From Bin52 sp965243345 (GTDB taxonomy: Bacteria; Pseudomonadota; Alphaproteobacteria; Thalassobaculales; Thalassobaculaceae): a stretch of 64,000 bases of DNA. Of this stretch, positions 44,779-54,901 are shown piece after piece; within the stretch, counting starts at the first letter, position 1; each line of letters starts with the position of its first letter. A program made the position numbers and the translations under genes. Under the pieces are notes generated by a model. That model made no database searches. It was not told where the DNA came from and was given only the letters and a program-made list of their open reading frames with translations. The DNA lies in assembly GCA_965243345.1 (NCBI GenBank), contig CBDEUR010000003.1:1674001-1738000 (forward strand). Direction: 5' to 3'.

Positions 44779-45606
44779 CTATCGACGGCAGAGAACCTCG
44801 ATCGGCAGGACGCGTCGATCCCGCATGGCGCGGCCCGAATTCGCCATCGCGACACCGGCCTTCTCACCGTGGACCAGGATGACGGCGCGGTGGAGCGGCT
44901 TGCCCCCGGCCTCGACAACGGCCCGGGACCGGGCGGCGAATTCGTGCGCCTGGCTGCTGGTGTCACGCAGGTGCTCGATCCTGAAGCCCTCGGCCTCGAG
45001 GTCGGCGCGGGTCGCCTCGGGTGTCGAGAGGAAACTCGACGCGGCACTGGCCGCCCACGCCAGGGGATAGTCTGGCTCGCCGCCGGGGCCCTGTGCCACT
45101 TCCGAAAGACACAGCCACGCGCCGGGTTTCAGCACCCGGTGGATCTCCCGGTAGAACGCGCGCTTGGGCCGGATGTTCATCGACACGTTCATCGAGTAGG
45201 CGCCGTCGAACGCCCCGTCCTCGAACGGCATGGCGAGCGCGTCACCCTGTTCGACGGTCACACGCTCCTCGAACCCGAGCCGTGCTGTCAGCAGCCGCGC
45301 CACCTCGCAGAATTCCGCCGTCAGGTCGATGCCGGCCACCCGGCAGCCGAAGCGTCGCGCCATGTAGCGAGCCGGACCGCCCAGCCCGCTGCCGATATCG
45401 AGGATCCGGTCCGTGCCCGAGACCGGCAGGTGGCGCGCCATGTCCTCGGTCGCCTCCAGTCCACGGGCGTGAAACTGGTCGTAGGGCGCAAGTTCCTCCA
45501 GGGTCGGGCGGGCCGGATCGACCCCGTCGTCCCTGAGGTGCTCCTCGAGCCGTTCGAGCAGGTCGCCGCTGGTGTAATGATCCGCAATTCCGGATGTCGG
45601 TTCCAT
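44779..45606 (-). CDS. SAM-dependent methyltransferase (class I)
   Basis: The 275-residue protein has the Rossmann methyltransferase motifs: motif I ILDIGSGLGGPARYMA, an acidic end of the second strand in VAGIDLTAEFCEVA, GDALAMPFEDGAFD (motif II/III) and a post-motif HRVLKPGAWLCLSEV. The N-terminus (IADHYTSGDLLERL, LAPYDQFHARG) resembles glycine/sarcosine or erythromycin-type small-molecule methyltransferases. The substrate is unknown. The start at 45606 begins the conserved part. Its 3' end, with some bases beyond the stop, is duplicated at 42792-42955. Confidence 0.85.
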   Translation of the reverse strand: MEPTSGIADHYTSGDLLERLEEHLRDDGVDPARPTLEELAPYDQFHARGLEATEDMARHLPVSGTDRILDIGSGLGGPARYMARRFGCRVAGIDLTAEFCEVARLLTARLGFEERVTVEQGDALAMPFEDGAFDGAYSMNVSMNIRPKRAFYREIHRVLKPGAWLCLSEVAQGPGGEPDYPLAWAASAASSFLSTPEATRADLEAEGFRIEHLRDTSSQAHEFAARSRAVVEAGGKPLHRAVILVHGEKAGVAMANSGRAMRDRRVLPIEVLCRR

Positions 45607-45922
45607 GCCCGGTTCCCCGCCAGTGGTATTTCCGACGATAGCAAGGTCGCGCGGCACTTCCATACACCGCGTCACCACCACGGTGAGCCGCGGCGTGGAC
45701 ATCGACCGGTCGTGCACACACCCGGCAGGTGATCCGCCCTGTCGCCAAACCGGTGCCGAACGCCGCCAGCCCTGTTTCGTTCCCGCCATCGCGAGGACTG
45801 CGACCATGCCGGACAGGGTCGGGCCCAGGTTCAGATGTTGCCGATCTTCCACGCCACGGAACAGTCCGGGCATGACGTGGCGAGAGTACCCCGCAGGTGG
45901 ACAGGAACTTCTCCAAGCACGC
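45607..45922. other. 316-base intergenic stretch
   Basis: Upstream of the methyltransferase gene and downstream of the PIN toxin gene on the same strand. No recognisable gene or repeat is seen. It probably contains the methyltransferase promoter. Confidence 0.5.
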
Positions 45923-46390
45923 TCACCAGGCTTGCAGCGAAGCCAGGACCTCCTGCGGCGCCAGCCCGGGCGATGCGAAGGGACCGATCACCCTGACCTG
46001 CCCGAGGAGCCGGCCATGCTGCAGGTCCTCCGTCAGAAGCGCCGAACCCGCACAAGAGTGCGCCGCCGCAACGATCAGCGAGTCCCACCCCGACAGGATG
46101 TAACGCTCCTGGATTCGCCTGGCCCTTTCGAGTATCGCCACGTCTGCCGCTACCGGTTGCCATGCAGCGAGATCGCGCACGATGGCGCGTGCTTCCTCGG
46201 CGTCGCAGGCCGGCTTCACCTTGCGCGTCAGCGTGGCGTAAAGCTCCTGCAGGACCTGAAAGCTGGTTCGCGCGGCGCGGAGGTGCCCGAGATGTGCGAT
46301 CCAGTCCTCGGCGCGGGACTGCTTGCGTCGACTCGCAGTGTCCAGCCAGGAGACGAGGACGTTTGCGTCAACGAAGTCCGGCCCGGTCAT
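45923..46390 (-). CDS. vapC: PIN-domain ribonuclease toxin (VapC type)
   Basis: The 155-residue protein keeps the four acidic positions of the PIN active site: Asp8 (FVDANV), Glu49 (LQELYA), Asp103 (SGWDSLI) and Asp122 (LLTEDLQHG). VapC toxins cleave tRNA or rRNA and are silenced by a small antitoxin. The start overlaps the antitoxin 3' end by 23 bases, so the two are translationally coupled. The gene looks intact. Confidence 0.9.
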   Translation of the reverse strand: MTGPDFVDANVLVSWLDTASRRKQSRAEDWIAHLGHLRAARTSFQVLQELYATLTRKVKPACDAEEARAIVRDLAAWQPVAADVAILERARRIQERYILSGWDSLIVAAAHSCAGSALLTEDLQHGRLLGQVRVIGPFASPGLAPQEVLASLQAW

Positions 46391-46610
46391 GCAACTCCTC
46401 GCGCGTCGGTCTGCGTCCGTCGACCCGGTTCAGTCTGCGCGGCTTGCGGGCCAGAAGTCGTTCCATGGCGAGGTCGTATTCGTCCTCCCCGCGCCGCATT
46501 CCTTCCAGCAGTTCCGCGAGCCATCTGGAAACGCTACGCCCGTCCTCGGCGGCCCGGACCCTGAGCCAGGCCGCGACTTCCTCCGGCAATGTGACGGTGA
46601 CGTTCTTCAT
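46368..46610 (-). CDS. vapB: ribbon-helix-helix antitoxin (VapB/CopG type)
   Basis: The 80-residue protein begins with an RHH domain (MKNVTVTLPEEVAAWLRVRAAEDGRSVSRWLAELL) and ends in a basic tail, RRLNRVDGRRPTREELHDRAG, that would wrap the toxin. The N-terminal RHH binds the operator. There is no Shine-Dalgarno before the ATG; the base next to it already belongs to the operator palindrome. This suggests a leaderless transcript. Coupled to the PIN toxin. Confidence 0.85.
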   Translation of the reverse strand: MKNVTVTLPEEVAAWLRVRAAEDGRSVSRWLAELLEGMRRGEDEYDLAMERLLARKPRRLNRVDGRRPTREELHDRAGLR

Positions 46611-46642
46611 GACACGAGCTTCGTGTCACACGATGTTCGTGT
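46610..46642 (-). promoter_or_regulatory. tandem palindromic operator of the VapBC pair
   Basis: Two dyads adjoin: TGACACGA-GCT-TCGTGTCA (46610-46628) and ACACGA-TGT-TCGTGT (46628-46642). This gives four half-sites of ACACGA/TCGTGT at regular spacing, as expected for two RHH dimer pairs. The first dyad shares a base with the antitoxin ATG. Confidence 0.75.
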
Positions 46643-46695
46643 CGATCTGCTCCGTTCAAGCGCGCGCGTGAAGGGTCGCACGTGCCATAGCTGCG

Positions 46696-47040
46696 ATGGT
46701 GAAGAATCCCCCCGACATCCTCGGCGCGGAGCTCGCGGCCACGCTGGACGAGATCGAGAGAACCCGTCGCGCGCTTGCCAGGGAACTGCATCCCGAGGCC
46801 AACCCGGACGACACGGTGACAGTCGACCGGTTCCGCGAAGTTGCCGGGGCCTGTCACCTGCCGAGCGATCCAGGGCGGCGGGCGGAGTTCGACGCGAGCG
46901 GCTGGCAGCACGGCCATGCCGGCGGAGTCGGACCCGGGCGCGCGCGCCGGGCCGGACGGTACCGGCGCCACGCCAGCCGATTGTACGGACCGGCCTACTT
47001 CAACTGCCCGACATCGAGAGAGAAGATCAACGGGAAGTAG
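46696..47040 (+). CDS. degenerate J-domain-like protein
   Basis: The 114-residue frame has the shape of a J-domain: LDEIERTRRALARELHPEANPDD, then VDRFREVAGACHLPSDPGRRAEFD. The invariant HPD is HPE (residues 32-34), the tyrosine of the first helix (DPYxxLG) is lost and the helix I region is irregular. Without HPD, stimulation of DnaK is unlikely. The C-terminal third is Arg/Gly-rich and overlaps the opposite-strand propeller gene by 46 bases. It may be a decaying DnaJ-like gene or a modified J-like protein. Confidence 0.5.
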   Translation: MVKNPPDILGAELAATLDEIERTRRALARELHPEANPDDTVTVDRFREVAGACHLPSDPGRRAEFDASGWQHGHAGGVGPGRARRAGRYRRHASRLYGPAYFNCPTSREKINGK

Positions 47041-47892
47041 GTTTCCCAGTGGCGCCATCTGAGGCTGCCGGCCTCCGAGACGCTCCAGAGCATCCCCTCC
47101 TCGTCGAACGACAGGTCCTCGGTGCCGGCCGCCACCGTGAAGAGGTCGAGCAGGTCGCCGGTCTGCGGATCGAGGCGTTGCACCACGCCGCCGTCGCCCC
47201 CGCTTTGGGACAGCCACAGGCGGCCCTCGGCGTCGAACGCGGCGCCCTGGGTGCGGACATCCATGGGGATGCTGTGCACGTCGTCGGCGGCGGTGAGATA
47301 GACGCTGCCGTCTTCCGGGAACACCTCGGCGACGGGGTAGCGGTAAAGACGCGGTTCGCCGTACTTCTCGTAAGGGCCGAACCAGAGATGGCCGGCATGC
47401 CAGGCAAGGAAGGAGGGGCCGATCTCGCGGTCTACGTCCGCCCGTCCGAGAACCGCCGCCCGCGCGTCACCGTCGGCAAGTGCCCGCGCAAGGTCGATAC
47501 GGTAGAGCTTGCCCCGGTCGGCGACGAAGAGCGTGCCCCGGCGGTCGTTGGCCAGCCCGCCCGGATGGCCGACATCATCGGGAAGGCGGATTTCGCCGAC
47601 CAGCTCGCCGCTTGCCATGTCCACTGCGAACACCCGGCTCTCGCCGCGGGATTGCCGGTGGGAGGTACTCCTGTAGGCGGCAACGAGGACACGGTTTCCC
47701 GCCACGGTCAGGCCCTGTGGCACGAAGCCCGCATCGAGCGCCGGCATCCAGATGCGGCTGACAATTGCATCCGCGTTCGGAACCCGGCTGAGTTCGCCCG
47801 GTTCGACCCTGGGCGCGGTTCCGAGAACCGCTGTCGGCTCAGCTGCGGAAGCGGTCATTGCGCCCAGCCAGAAGAAAAGTGCCGCGAGCCGC

Positions 47893-47900
<8 letters not shown>
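46995..47900 (-). CDS. secreted beta-propeller protein
   Basis: The 301-residue product has a signal peptide (MTRRLAALFFWLGAMTASAA, cleavage near AEP) and a propeller with strands such as PQGLTVAGNRVLVAAYR, GHPGGLANDRRGTLFVADRGKLYRI and GAAFDAEGRLWLSQSGGDGG. It resembles SMP-30/strictosidine synthase-like propellers but no catalytic metal set is obvious. The GTG start at 47900 overlaps the 3' end of the ugpC gene by eight bases, so it belongs to the first Ugp operon. A periplasmic phosphodiesterase, lactonase or accessory binding role is possible. Confidence 0.75.
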
Positions 47901-48984
<1,084 letters not shown>

Positions 48985-48998
48985 CTGCCCTCCCCGCC

Positions 48999-49913
48999 CT
49001 ACTTCTCGCCGCCGAGCAGGCCCCTGACGAACCAGCGCTGCAGCACCAGCACGACGGCGATCGGCGGCAGCATCACCATCAGGGTGCCCGCCATGGCCAC
49101 GTTCCACTCGGGCAACTCATCCTCCGAGGGGATCAGGTTCTCCAGCCCCATCACCAGGGTGCGCATCTCCGGGTCCGTCGTGATCAGCAGCGGCCAGAGA
49201 TACTGGTTCCACCCGAAGACGAACATGATGACCGACAGCGCGGCAATGTTGGTCTTCGAAAGCGGCAGCAGGATCTGGAAGAAGAAGCGCAGCGGTCCGG
49301 CCCCGTCCATCTTCGCCGCCTCCGCCAGCTCTTCCGGGATCGTCAGGAAGAACTGACGGAACAGAAAGGTCGCCGTGGCGCTGGCGAAGAGCGGGAGCGT
49401 CAACCCCCAGTAGGTGTCGAGCAGGTTCCACTCCAGCGCGACCTCGACCCCGGAAAGCCAGGCGACGAGATCGGTGAGCCACAGCACGTCCAGGAGCTGC
49501 TGCAGCGGCAGCAGCGCGTTGCCCGCCACTTCGTAGGTCGGCACGATGCGAACTTCCAGCGGCAGCATCAGGGTGATGAAGATCAACCAGAAGGCCAGCA
49601 TGCGGAAGCGGAAGTTGAAGTAGCAGATGGCGAAGGCGGTGAGCGAGGCGCAGGCGATCTTTCCGAACAGGATGCCGAGCGTCATGATCACGCTGTTCAC
49701 ACCCTGGGTCGCGAACTCGCCCCGCTCCCACGCCTTGACAGCGTTCTCGAGCAACTCGCCTCCCGGGACCAGCGTCATCGGCACGTCAATCACCGCCTCG
49801 TAGGGCAGCGTCGCCGCGACGAAGGCGATCACGAGCGGAAAGCACATCACGAGCAGGCCAACCACGAGGATCGTGTGGGTAACCGCGTTCAGTATGGGGG
49901 TGCGCTCGATCAT
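48999..49913 (-). CDS. ugpE: Ugp-type permease E, first system
   Basis: The 304-residue inner-membrane protein has six helices and the MalG/UgpE coupling loop FLTIPEELAEAAKMDGAGPLRFFFQILLPLSKTNIAAL (EAA motif). It contains LIFITLMLPLEVRIVPTYEV, a UgpE hallmark. It forms a heterodimer with the UgpA encoded just upstream (6-base gap). Confidence 0.93.
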   Translation of the reverse strand: MIERTPILNAVTHTILVVGLLVMCFPLVIAFVAATLPYEAVIDVPMTLVPGGELLENAVKAWERGEFATQGVNSVIMTLGILFGKIACASLTAFAICYFNFRFRMLAFWLIFITLMLPLEVRIVPTYEVAGNALLPLQQLLDVLWLTDLVAWLSGVEVALEWNLLDTYWGLTLPLFASATATFLFRQFFLTIPEELAEAAKMDGAGPLRFFFQILLPLSKTNIAALSVIMFVFGWNQYLWPLLITTDPEMRTLVMGLENLIPSEDELPEWNVAMAGTLMVMLPPIAVVLVLQRWFVRGLLGGEK

Positions 49914-49919
49914 GCCCGC

Positions 49920-50807
49920 TCACTCCGCATAGTGGATCCGACGCTCGATCCACTTGAACTGGACGAAGGTCAGTGCAATCACGAGGGCCATCAGCACGAC
50001 GGACTGGGCCGACGAACCACTGAGGTCGAGGCCGATGAAGCCGTCCTGATAGATCTTGTAGACCAGGATGTTGGTGGCGCCGCCGGGTCCGCCCTGGGTC
50101 ATCACGTTGATGATGCCGAAGCCTTCGGTGAAGGAATCGGTGACGTTGATGACGAGCAGGAAGAAGAATGTCGGGCTCAACAGCGGGAAGACGATGGTGA
50201 CGAAGCGCCGGATCGGGCCCGCGCCGTCGAGCGCCGCCGCCTCGACGAAGGTGCGCGGGATCGCCTGCAGGCCCGCCAGGAAGAAGATGAAGTTGTAGGT
50301 GATGCTCTTCCAGGACGCCGCGATGATGACCATCACCATCGCGTCCGCCCCGACGATGTTCGGATCCCATATGCCCGGCCAGATGTCGTTCAGGAAGGCG
50401 AAGAACCCGACGCCCGGCTGGAAGATGAACTGGAAGGCGACGGCCGCTGCGGGCGCCGCCACCGCATAGGGCCACATCAGCACCGTGCGGTAGGCCACCA
50501 GCCCCCGGATCACCCGGTCCACGAATATCGCCAGCAGGAGTGCAAGCCCCATCGAGATCGCCGTTGTCCAGAAGGCGAAGACGAGGGTGATGGCGGCGGA
50601 CTCGTAGTATTCGGGCGAACTGAAGAGCTCGCGGAAATTGTCCAGACCGACCCATTGCGCGAGGCCGCCGAAAGGCGGCTCGAGGGTGAAAGACCAGAAC
50701 AGCGCCTTCGCCGACGGCCAGTAGAAGAAGACGAAGATGATCAGGACTTCCGGCAGTATCAGGAGATACGGCAGAAGCCGGTTCCGGAAGAGAACGCGCT
50801 TGATCAT
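49920..50807 (-). CDS. ugpA: Ugp-type permease A, first system
   Basis: A 295-residue permease. It starts with a cytoplasmic segment and helix (LLPYLLILPEVLIIFVFFYWP), carries the EAA loop AIPRTFVEAAALDGAGPIRRFVTIVFPLLSPTFFF, and ends with GLDLSGSSAQSVVLMALVIALTFVQFKWIERRIHYAE, a typical UgpA C-terminus. It is the second gene after the binding-protein gene. Confidence 0.93.
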   Translation of the reverse strand: MIKRVLFRNRLLPYLLILPEVLIIFVFFYWPSAKALFWSFTLEPPFGGLAQWVGLDNFRELFSSPEYYESAAITLVFAFWTTAISMGLALLLAIFVDRVIRGLVAYRTVLMWPYAVAAPAAAVAFQFIFQPGVGFFAFLNDIWPGIWDPNIVGADAMVMVIIAASWKSITYNFIFFLAGLQAIPRTFVEAAALDGAGPIRRFVTIVFPLLSPTFFFLLVINVTDSFTEGFGIINVMTQGGPGGATNILVYKIYQDGFIGLDLSGSSAQSVVLMALVIALTFVQFKWIERRIHYAE

Positions 50808-50898
50808 CGGGCTCGGCGCCGTCGGTGTTCATGCATGGCGCAGCGTCGCCCGGCGGGAAGCCGGCCGGGCGCAGCTGACACCATGCCGGTCCCGGAGA

Positions 50899-52230
50899 TC
50901 AGGGCAGGGACTGGCCCTTGTACTGCTTTTCGAACCGGCGCAGCTGCTCGTTGCCGCGTTTCACGGCGTTGTCGAGCGCCTCCTGCGCCGTCTTCTTGCC
51001 GGCCAGCATCTGCTCCAGTTCGTCGCCGATGATCTTCTTGATCTGCCGGAAGTAGCCGAGGCGCAGCCCCCGCGAGAGCGGCGTGGGCGGCGTCCGGGCC
51101 AGGCTTTCGATCGCGACCTCGCGGCCGGCATACTGTTCCTGCTTGTAAAAGCCCTTGGCAACGAGCGCGTCGTATCCGCTCCGGGTCGTCGGCACATAGC
51201 CGGTAACGGTGCTCCAGAACTCCTGTGACTCAACCGACCGGATGAAGTCGAAGAAGGCGGCAACGCCCTTGTAGTCGGCCTCATCGAAGCCCTTCATGAT
51301 CCAGAAGCTTGCGCCGCCGACGACGGTGTTGTTCGGTGTCACGCCCTCATTGTGCGGCAGGGGGGCCACGTTCCACTTCATCTTGGCGCTCTTCAGTACC
51401 GTGCCGTGCGAGGCGATGGAGCCGAAATAGTGACCGCACTTGCCGGTGGCGAAGGATTCGCGGGTGCCGACCCCGAACAGCTCCTTGGCGTAGCTTCCGA
51501 GCTTCTCGTCGTACCAGCGTTTCAGCCGTTCCACGTGCTTCACATACGAGGTCTGGTTGAAGACCAGCTCCGCATCGAGACCGTCGAAGCCGTTGTTGCG
51601 CGTCGAGATCGGTTCGCCGTGCATGTAGCTGAACTGCTCCAGGTGGACCCAGAGGTAGGTGGAATAGGCAATCGGACAGGCGACGCCGGAGGCCTTCAGC
51701 GTCCTCAGGTTTTCCTCGAACTGTTCCCAGGTTGCGGCCGGTCCCTCGATGCCGGCTTTCTCGTACATGTCGATGTTGTAGTACATCACCGGCGTCGACG
51801 AGTTGAACGGGAAGGAATACAGCTTTCCGTCAGACGAGGCATAGTAACTCATGATCGAGCCGATGTAGTCGCTCCAGTCTACATCGTAGCCGGTATCCGC
51901 CATGAGCTGATAGGCCGGATAGATCGCGCCCGAGAGCATCAGGGTCGCGGTTGCCGTCTCGACTCCCTGCAGGATGTGGGGATGTTTCTTCGCCCGGTAG
52001 GCGGCGATGCCGGCCTGGAGTGCCTGGTCGTAATTGCCCTTGCCGGTGCAGACGATTTCATACTCGTCCTGCGCCGCGTTGAACCGCTCGCAGACCTTCA
52101 TGACCTGCTTGCCCAGATAGCCCTTGAGACCGTACCAGAGGTTGATCCTGGTCGTGGCCTCGACCGGCGTGGCGAGGCCCACTGCCAGGAGAGCCACAAC
52201 GGCGGCCGCCGTCAGCGTTTTGCGTTCCAT
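50899..52230 (-). CDS. ugpB: Ugp-type substrate-binding protein, first system
   Basis: The 443-residue periplasmic protein has a signal peptide (MERKTLTAAAVVALLAVGLA, cleavage near VEA-TT). The mature part follows UgpB: INLWYGLKGYLGKQVMKVCERFNAAQDEYEIV, KGNYDQALQAGIAAYRAKKHPHILQ and YPFPFNSS-like FPFNSSTPVMYYN. Compared with the second system it departs from the UgpB consensus at ligand-proximal segments (WYGL for WHxM, QGVETATATLM for QVFEVGTASMM), which suggests a different phosphodiester or polyol ligand. GGAGAAAGGA precedes the ATG. Divergent from glpD. Confidence 0.88.
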   Translation of the reverse strand: MERKTLTAAAVVALLAVGLATPVEATTRINLWYGLKGYLGKQVMKVCERFNAAQDEYEIVCTGKGNYDQALQAGIAAYRAKKHPHILQGVETATATLMLSGAIYPAYQLMADTGYDVDWSDYIGSIMSYYASSDGKLYSFPFNSSTPVMYYNIDMYEKAGIEGPAATWEQFEENLRTLKASGVACPIAYSTYLWVHLEQFSYMHGEPISTRNNGFDGLDAELVFNQTSYVKHVERLKRWYDEKLGSYAKELFGVGTRESFATGKCGHYFGSIASHGTVLKSAKMKWNVAPLPHNEGVTPNNTVVGGASFWIMKGFDEADYKGVAAFFDFIRSVESQEFWSTVTGYVPTTRSGYDALVAKGFYKQEQYAGREVAIESLARTPPTPLSRGLRLGYFRQIKKIIGDELEQMLAGKKTAQEALDNAVKRGNEQLRRFEKQYKGQSLP

Positions 52231-52485
52231 TTGGGGTCCTTTCTCCGGCCGACAGATCGATCGGATACGGCAGTATCCTCCCCGGCCGCACAAGAGTCCA
52301 TTCGACCGCCGCAACCGGGCGCGGCGTGAAGTCCGGCGGTTGCAGTGTTTCCGGCGGACCGTCACGTTGGCGGGATTTTCGTCGCCGGGACTTGTCCGGC
52401 CTTGACAGGCGGTGCGGCGACCGGCTCTTCATCGGGTCCCGGGCCGGGCCGGCGCTTCGGTCTCCCGCAGGAAGGCTGCTTTCGA

Positions 52486-54003
52486 ATGGGTTCGGTAAGC
52501 CCCTCTCCCCGCAAGGTGGACCTGCTCGTTGTCGGCGGCGGCATCAACGGCGCCGGCATCGCGCGGGACGCTGCGGGCCGCGGCCTCCGGGTCCTGCTGT
52601 GCGAACGGGACGACCTCGCCGCGCATACCTCGTCCGCCAGCACCAAGCTGATCCATGGCGGGCTCCGCTATCTGGAGCAGTACGACTTCCGGCTCGTGCG
52701 CCATTCCCTGCGCGAACGCGAAGTGCTGTTGCGCAACGCACCGCACATCATCTGGCCGTTGCGTTTCGTGCTCCCGCATCACGCCGGGCTGCGGCCCTGG
52801 TGGATGATCCGGCTGGGCCTGTTTCTCTACGACCGCCTCGGCGGCCGTGCCGTGCTGCCGCCATGCTCGAGCGTGGACCTCCACCGGCATGAAAGCGGCC
52901 GCGCCCTGCAAGGCCGCTATCGCCGGGCGTTCGAGTATTCCGACTGCTGGGTGCAGGACTCGCGCCTGGTCGTGCTGAATGCCCGCGACGCCCAGGCCAA
53001 TGGCGCGGAGGTGAGAACACGCACGCAATGCGTGTCGCTCGCTCCGGGCAGTTCAGGCTGGGAAGCCGTTCTGGAAGACCGGCTGTCGGGTGAGCGTTTC
53101 ACCGTCACTGCGCGAGGCGTCGCCAATGCGACCGGCCCCTGGGTGGGCCGCACCCGCTCGCTCGCCGGCGGCGCGGACGAGGACCGGAGTGTGAGGCTCG
53201 TCAAGGGAAGCCACATCGTGGTGCCCAGGCTCTTCGACCACGCCCATGCCTACATCTTCCAGGGCGGAGACGGGCGTGTGCTGTTCGCGCTTCCCTTCGA
53301 GGAGGACTATACCCTGCTGGGAACAACGGACGTGGAGTTTGCCGGCGAACCGGGGCGGGCCGAGATAACGCCCGGAGAAATCGACTATATCTGCGAGGCG
53401 GCGAACCACTATTTCGAGACACCCGTCACGCCGGACGACGTGGTGTGGACCTATTCCGGCATCCGTCCGCTGTTCGACGACAGGGCGGAAAGGGCAAGCG
53501 AGGTCACTCGCGACTACGTTCTCAAGCTCGACCGCGGGCCGGCTCCGATGCTCTCGGTATATGGCGGCAAGATCACGACCCATCGCAGGCTTGCCGAGCA
53601 GGCGGTGGACCTGCTGTCCGGGCCTCTCGGCGTCAACCGGCCGGGATGGACCCGCGACGCACCGCTTCCCGGCGGAGATGTCCCCGATGCGGATATCACC
53701 TCGTTCGCGGCACGGTGCGCGGCGCGCCTTCCATGGCTGCCCGAGGGGCTTCTCGGGCACTACATGCGCCATTACGGGACCGAGACTGATACCCTGCTTG
53801 CCGGCCGCGGGAGCATCGCGGACCTGGGCGAGCATTTCGGAGCCGGGTTGTACGAAGCGGAGGTGGAGCATCTGGTCCGCCGGGAGTGGGCCCTGACCGC
53901 CGAGGACGTGCTGTGGCGACGTACCCGCAAGGGCCTCGGTATCTCCACCGACGGCGCGGCGCGCCTCGGAGCCTATCTTCAGAGGGTCCGCGGCGCATCC
54001 TGA
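52486..54003 (+). CDS. glpD: glycerol-3-phosphate dehydrogenase (FAD)
   Basis: The 505-residue protein is an aerobic GlpD. The FAD fold is VDLLVVGGGINGAGIARDAAGRGLRVLLCERDDLAAHTSSASTKLIHGGLRYLE, and the substrate domain has FALPFEEDYTLLGTTDVEF, TYSGIRPLFDD and MLSVYGGKITTHRRLAEQAV. It oxidises glycerol-3-phosphate to DHAP and passes electrons to quinone at the inner membrane. It lies between two Ugp systems on the opposite strand, so imported glycerol-3-phosphate is its expected substrate. Its last 25 bases overlap the 3' end of the phosphodiesterase gene. Confidence 0.93.
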   Translation: MGSVSPSPRKVDLLVVGGGINGAGIARDAAGRGLRVLLCERDDLAAHTSSASTKLIHGGLRYLEQYDFRLVRHSLREREVLLRNAPHIIWPLRFVLPHHAGLRPWWMIRLGLFLYDRLGGRAVLPPCSSVDLHRHESGRALQGRYRRAFEYSDCWVQDSRLVVLNARDAQANGAEVRTRTQCVSLAPGSSGWEAVLEDRLSGERFTVTARGVANATGPWVGRTRSLAGGADEDRSVRLVKGSHIVVPRLFDHAHAYIFQGGDGRVLFALPFEEDYTLLGTTDVEFAGEPGRAEITPGEIDYICEAANHYFETPVTPDDVVWTYSGIRPLFDDRAERASEVTRDYVLKLDRGPAPMLSVYGGKITTHRRLAEQAVDLLSGPLGVNRPGWTRDAPLPGGDVPDADITSFAARCAARLPWLPEGLLGHYMRHYGTETDTLLAGRGSIADLGEHFGAGLYEAEVEHLVRREWALTAEDVLWRRTRKGLGISTDGAARLGAYLQRVRGAS

Positions 54004-54893
54004 CGCCAGGGCGCCAGCGCCTCGATGGCGCGGTCGGGATAATCGGTAACGATGCCATCAACGCCGAGACGGGCCAGTGCCAGCATGTCGTGAACCTCGT
54101 TTACCGTCCAGACAACGACCCTGAGACCGAGATCCCGGGCCTCGGCCAGTGATTCTGCCGTCAGTTCGCTGTGGTAGGGCGACCATACCGGGCCGCCGAA
54201 ACCATGCACGATCCTCGGCACCGAGCCGCCATGCGCGTGGATATCCAGGCCGGCAGTCCACGGAGACGGTCCGGGCCGGTCGCGCAGGATGTTGTCGCGC
54301 CATTCCTGTTCGGCCGTGAGGCAGCCCAGGGGGACCTCCGGCGCGAGCCTGCGGATCTCTCGAAGCACGCGCCAGTCGAACGCCCGGATGCTCGACCGGG
54401 AAATCATCCCCTCCGCCCTCAATGCCGCCACGACCGCCTCTGCGAACGTCTCCGGCGCCGCCGTCTCACCTGGTGCCAGGGGGGACAGCTTGATTTCGAT
54501 GTCGAAGCCGACCCCATCGGCCCCCGGCCGGCGCCCCAACGCCAGGACCTCCGCCAGGGTCGGGACATGCGCGCCGTCGTACGCCCGCTGGTGCGGAAAA
54601 CCTGCGGATGTCGGGCTGCCCGGCTTCGCCCTGCCGACATCGAATTCCGACAGCGCCTGCATGTCCAGGTCCCGGAGCAGCGGCCCTGGCGGCGTCAGCC
54701 ACCTGCCGCCGGCGTCACGCGTGTGGTCCGGGTTGAGCGCATGGTCGTGGTGGACGACGGGAACGCCGTCCCGGGTCAGTCCGATGTCGAACTCGAGCGT
54801 ATCGACACCGAGCGCGATCGCATGCTCGAATGCCGGAAGCGTGTTTTCCGGCAGCAGCCCGCGTGCGCCGCGATGCCCGCCTATTTCCAGCAT
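53979..54893 (-). CDS. ugpQ: glycerophosphodiester phosphodiesterase
   Basis: The 304-residue protein is a GDPD barrel of the cytoplasmic UgpQ type, without signal peptide. It has GGHRGARGLLPENTLPAF (His7, Arg8, Glu16), LEFDIGLTRDGVPVVHHD with the metal and catalytic Glu/Asp/His, FDIEIKL and VVVWTVNE near the end. It splits glycerophosphodiesters into glycerol-3-phosphate and an alcohol. It is the last gene of the second Ugp operon, 8 bases after ugpC, and supplies substrate to the convergent glpD. Confidence 0.92.
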   Translation of the reverse strand: MLEIGGHRGARGLLPENTLPAFEHAIALGVDTLEFDIGLTRDGVPVVHHDHALNPDHTRDAGGRWLTPPGPLLRDLDMQALSEFDVGRAKPGSPTSAGFPHQRAYDGAHVPTLAEVLALGRRPGADGVGFDIEIKLSPLAPGETAAPETFAEAVVAALRAEGMISRSSIRAFDWRVLREIRRLAPEVPLGCLTAEQEWRDNILRDRPGPSPWTAGLDIHAHGGSVPRIVHGFGGPVWSPYHSELTAESLAEARDLGLRVVVWTVNEVHDMLALARLGVDGIVTDYPDRAIEALAPWRQDAPRTL

Positions 54894-54901
54894 GTGCCCG
54901 C

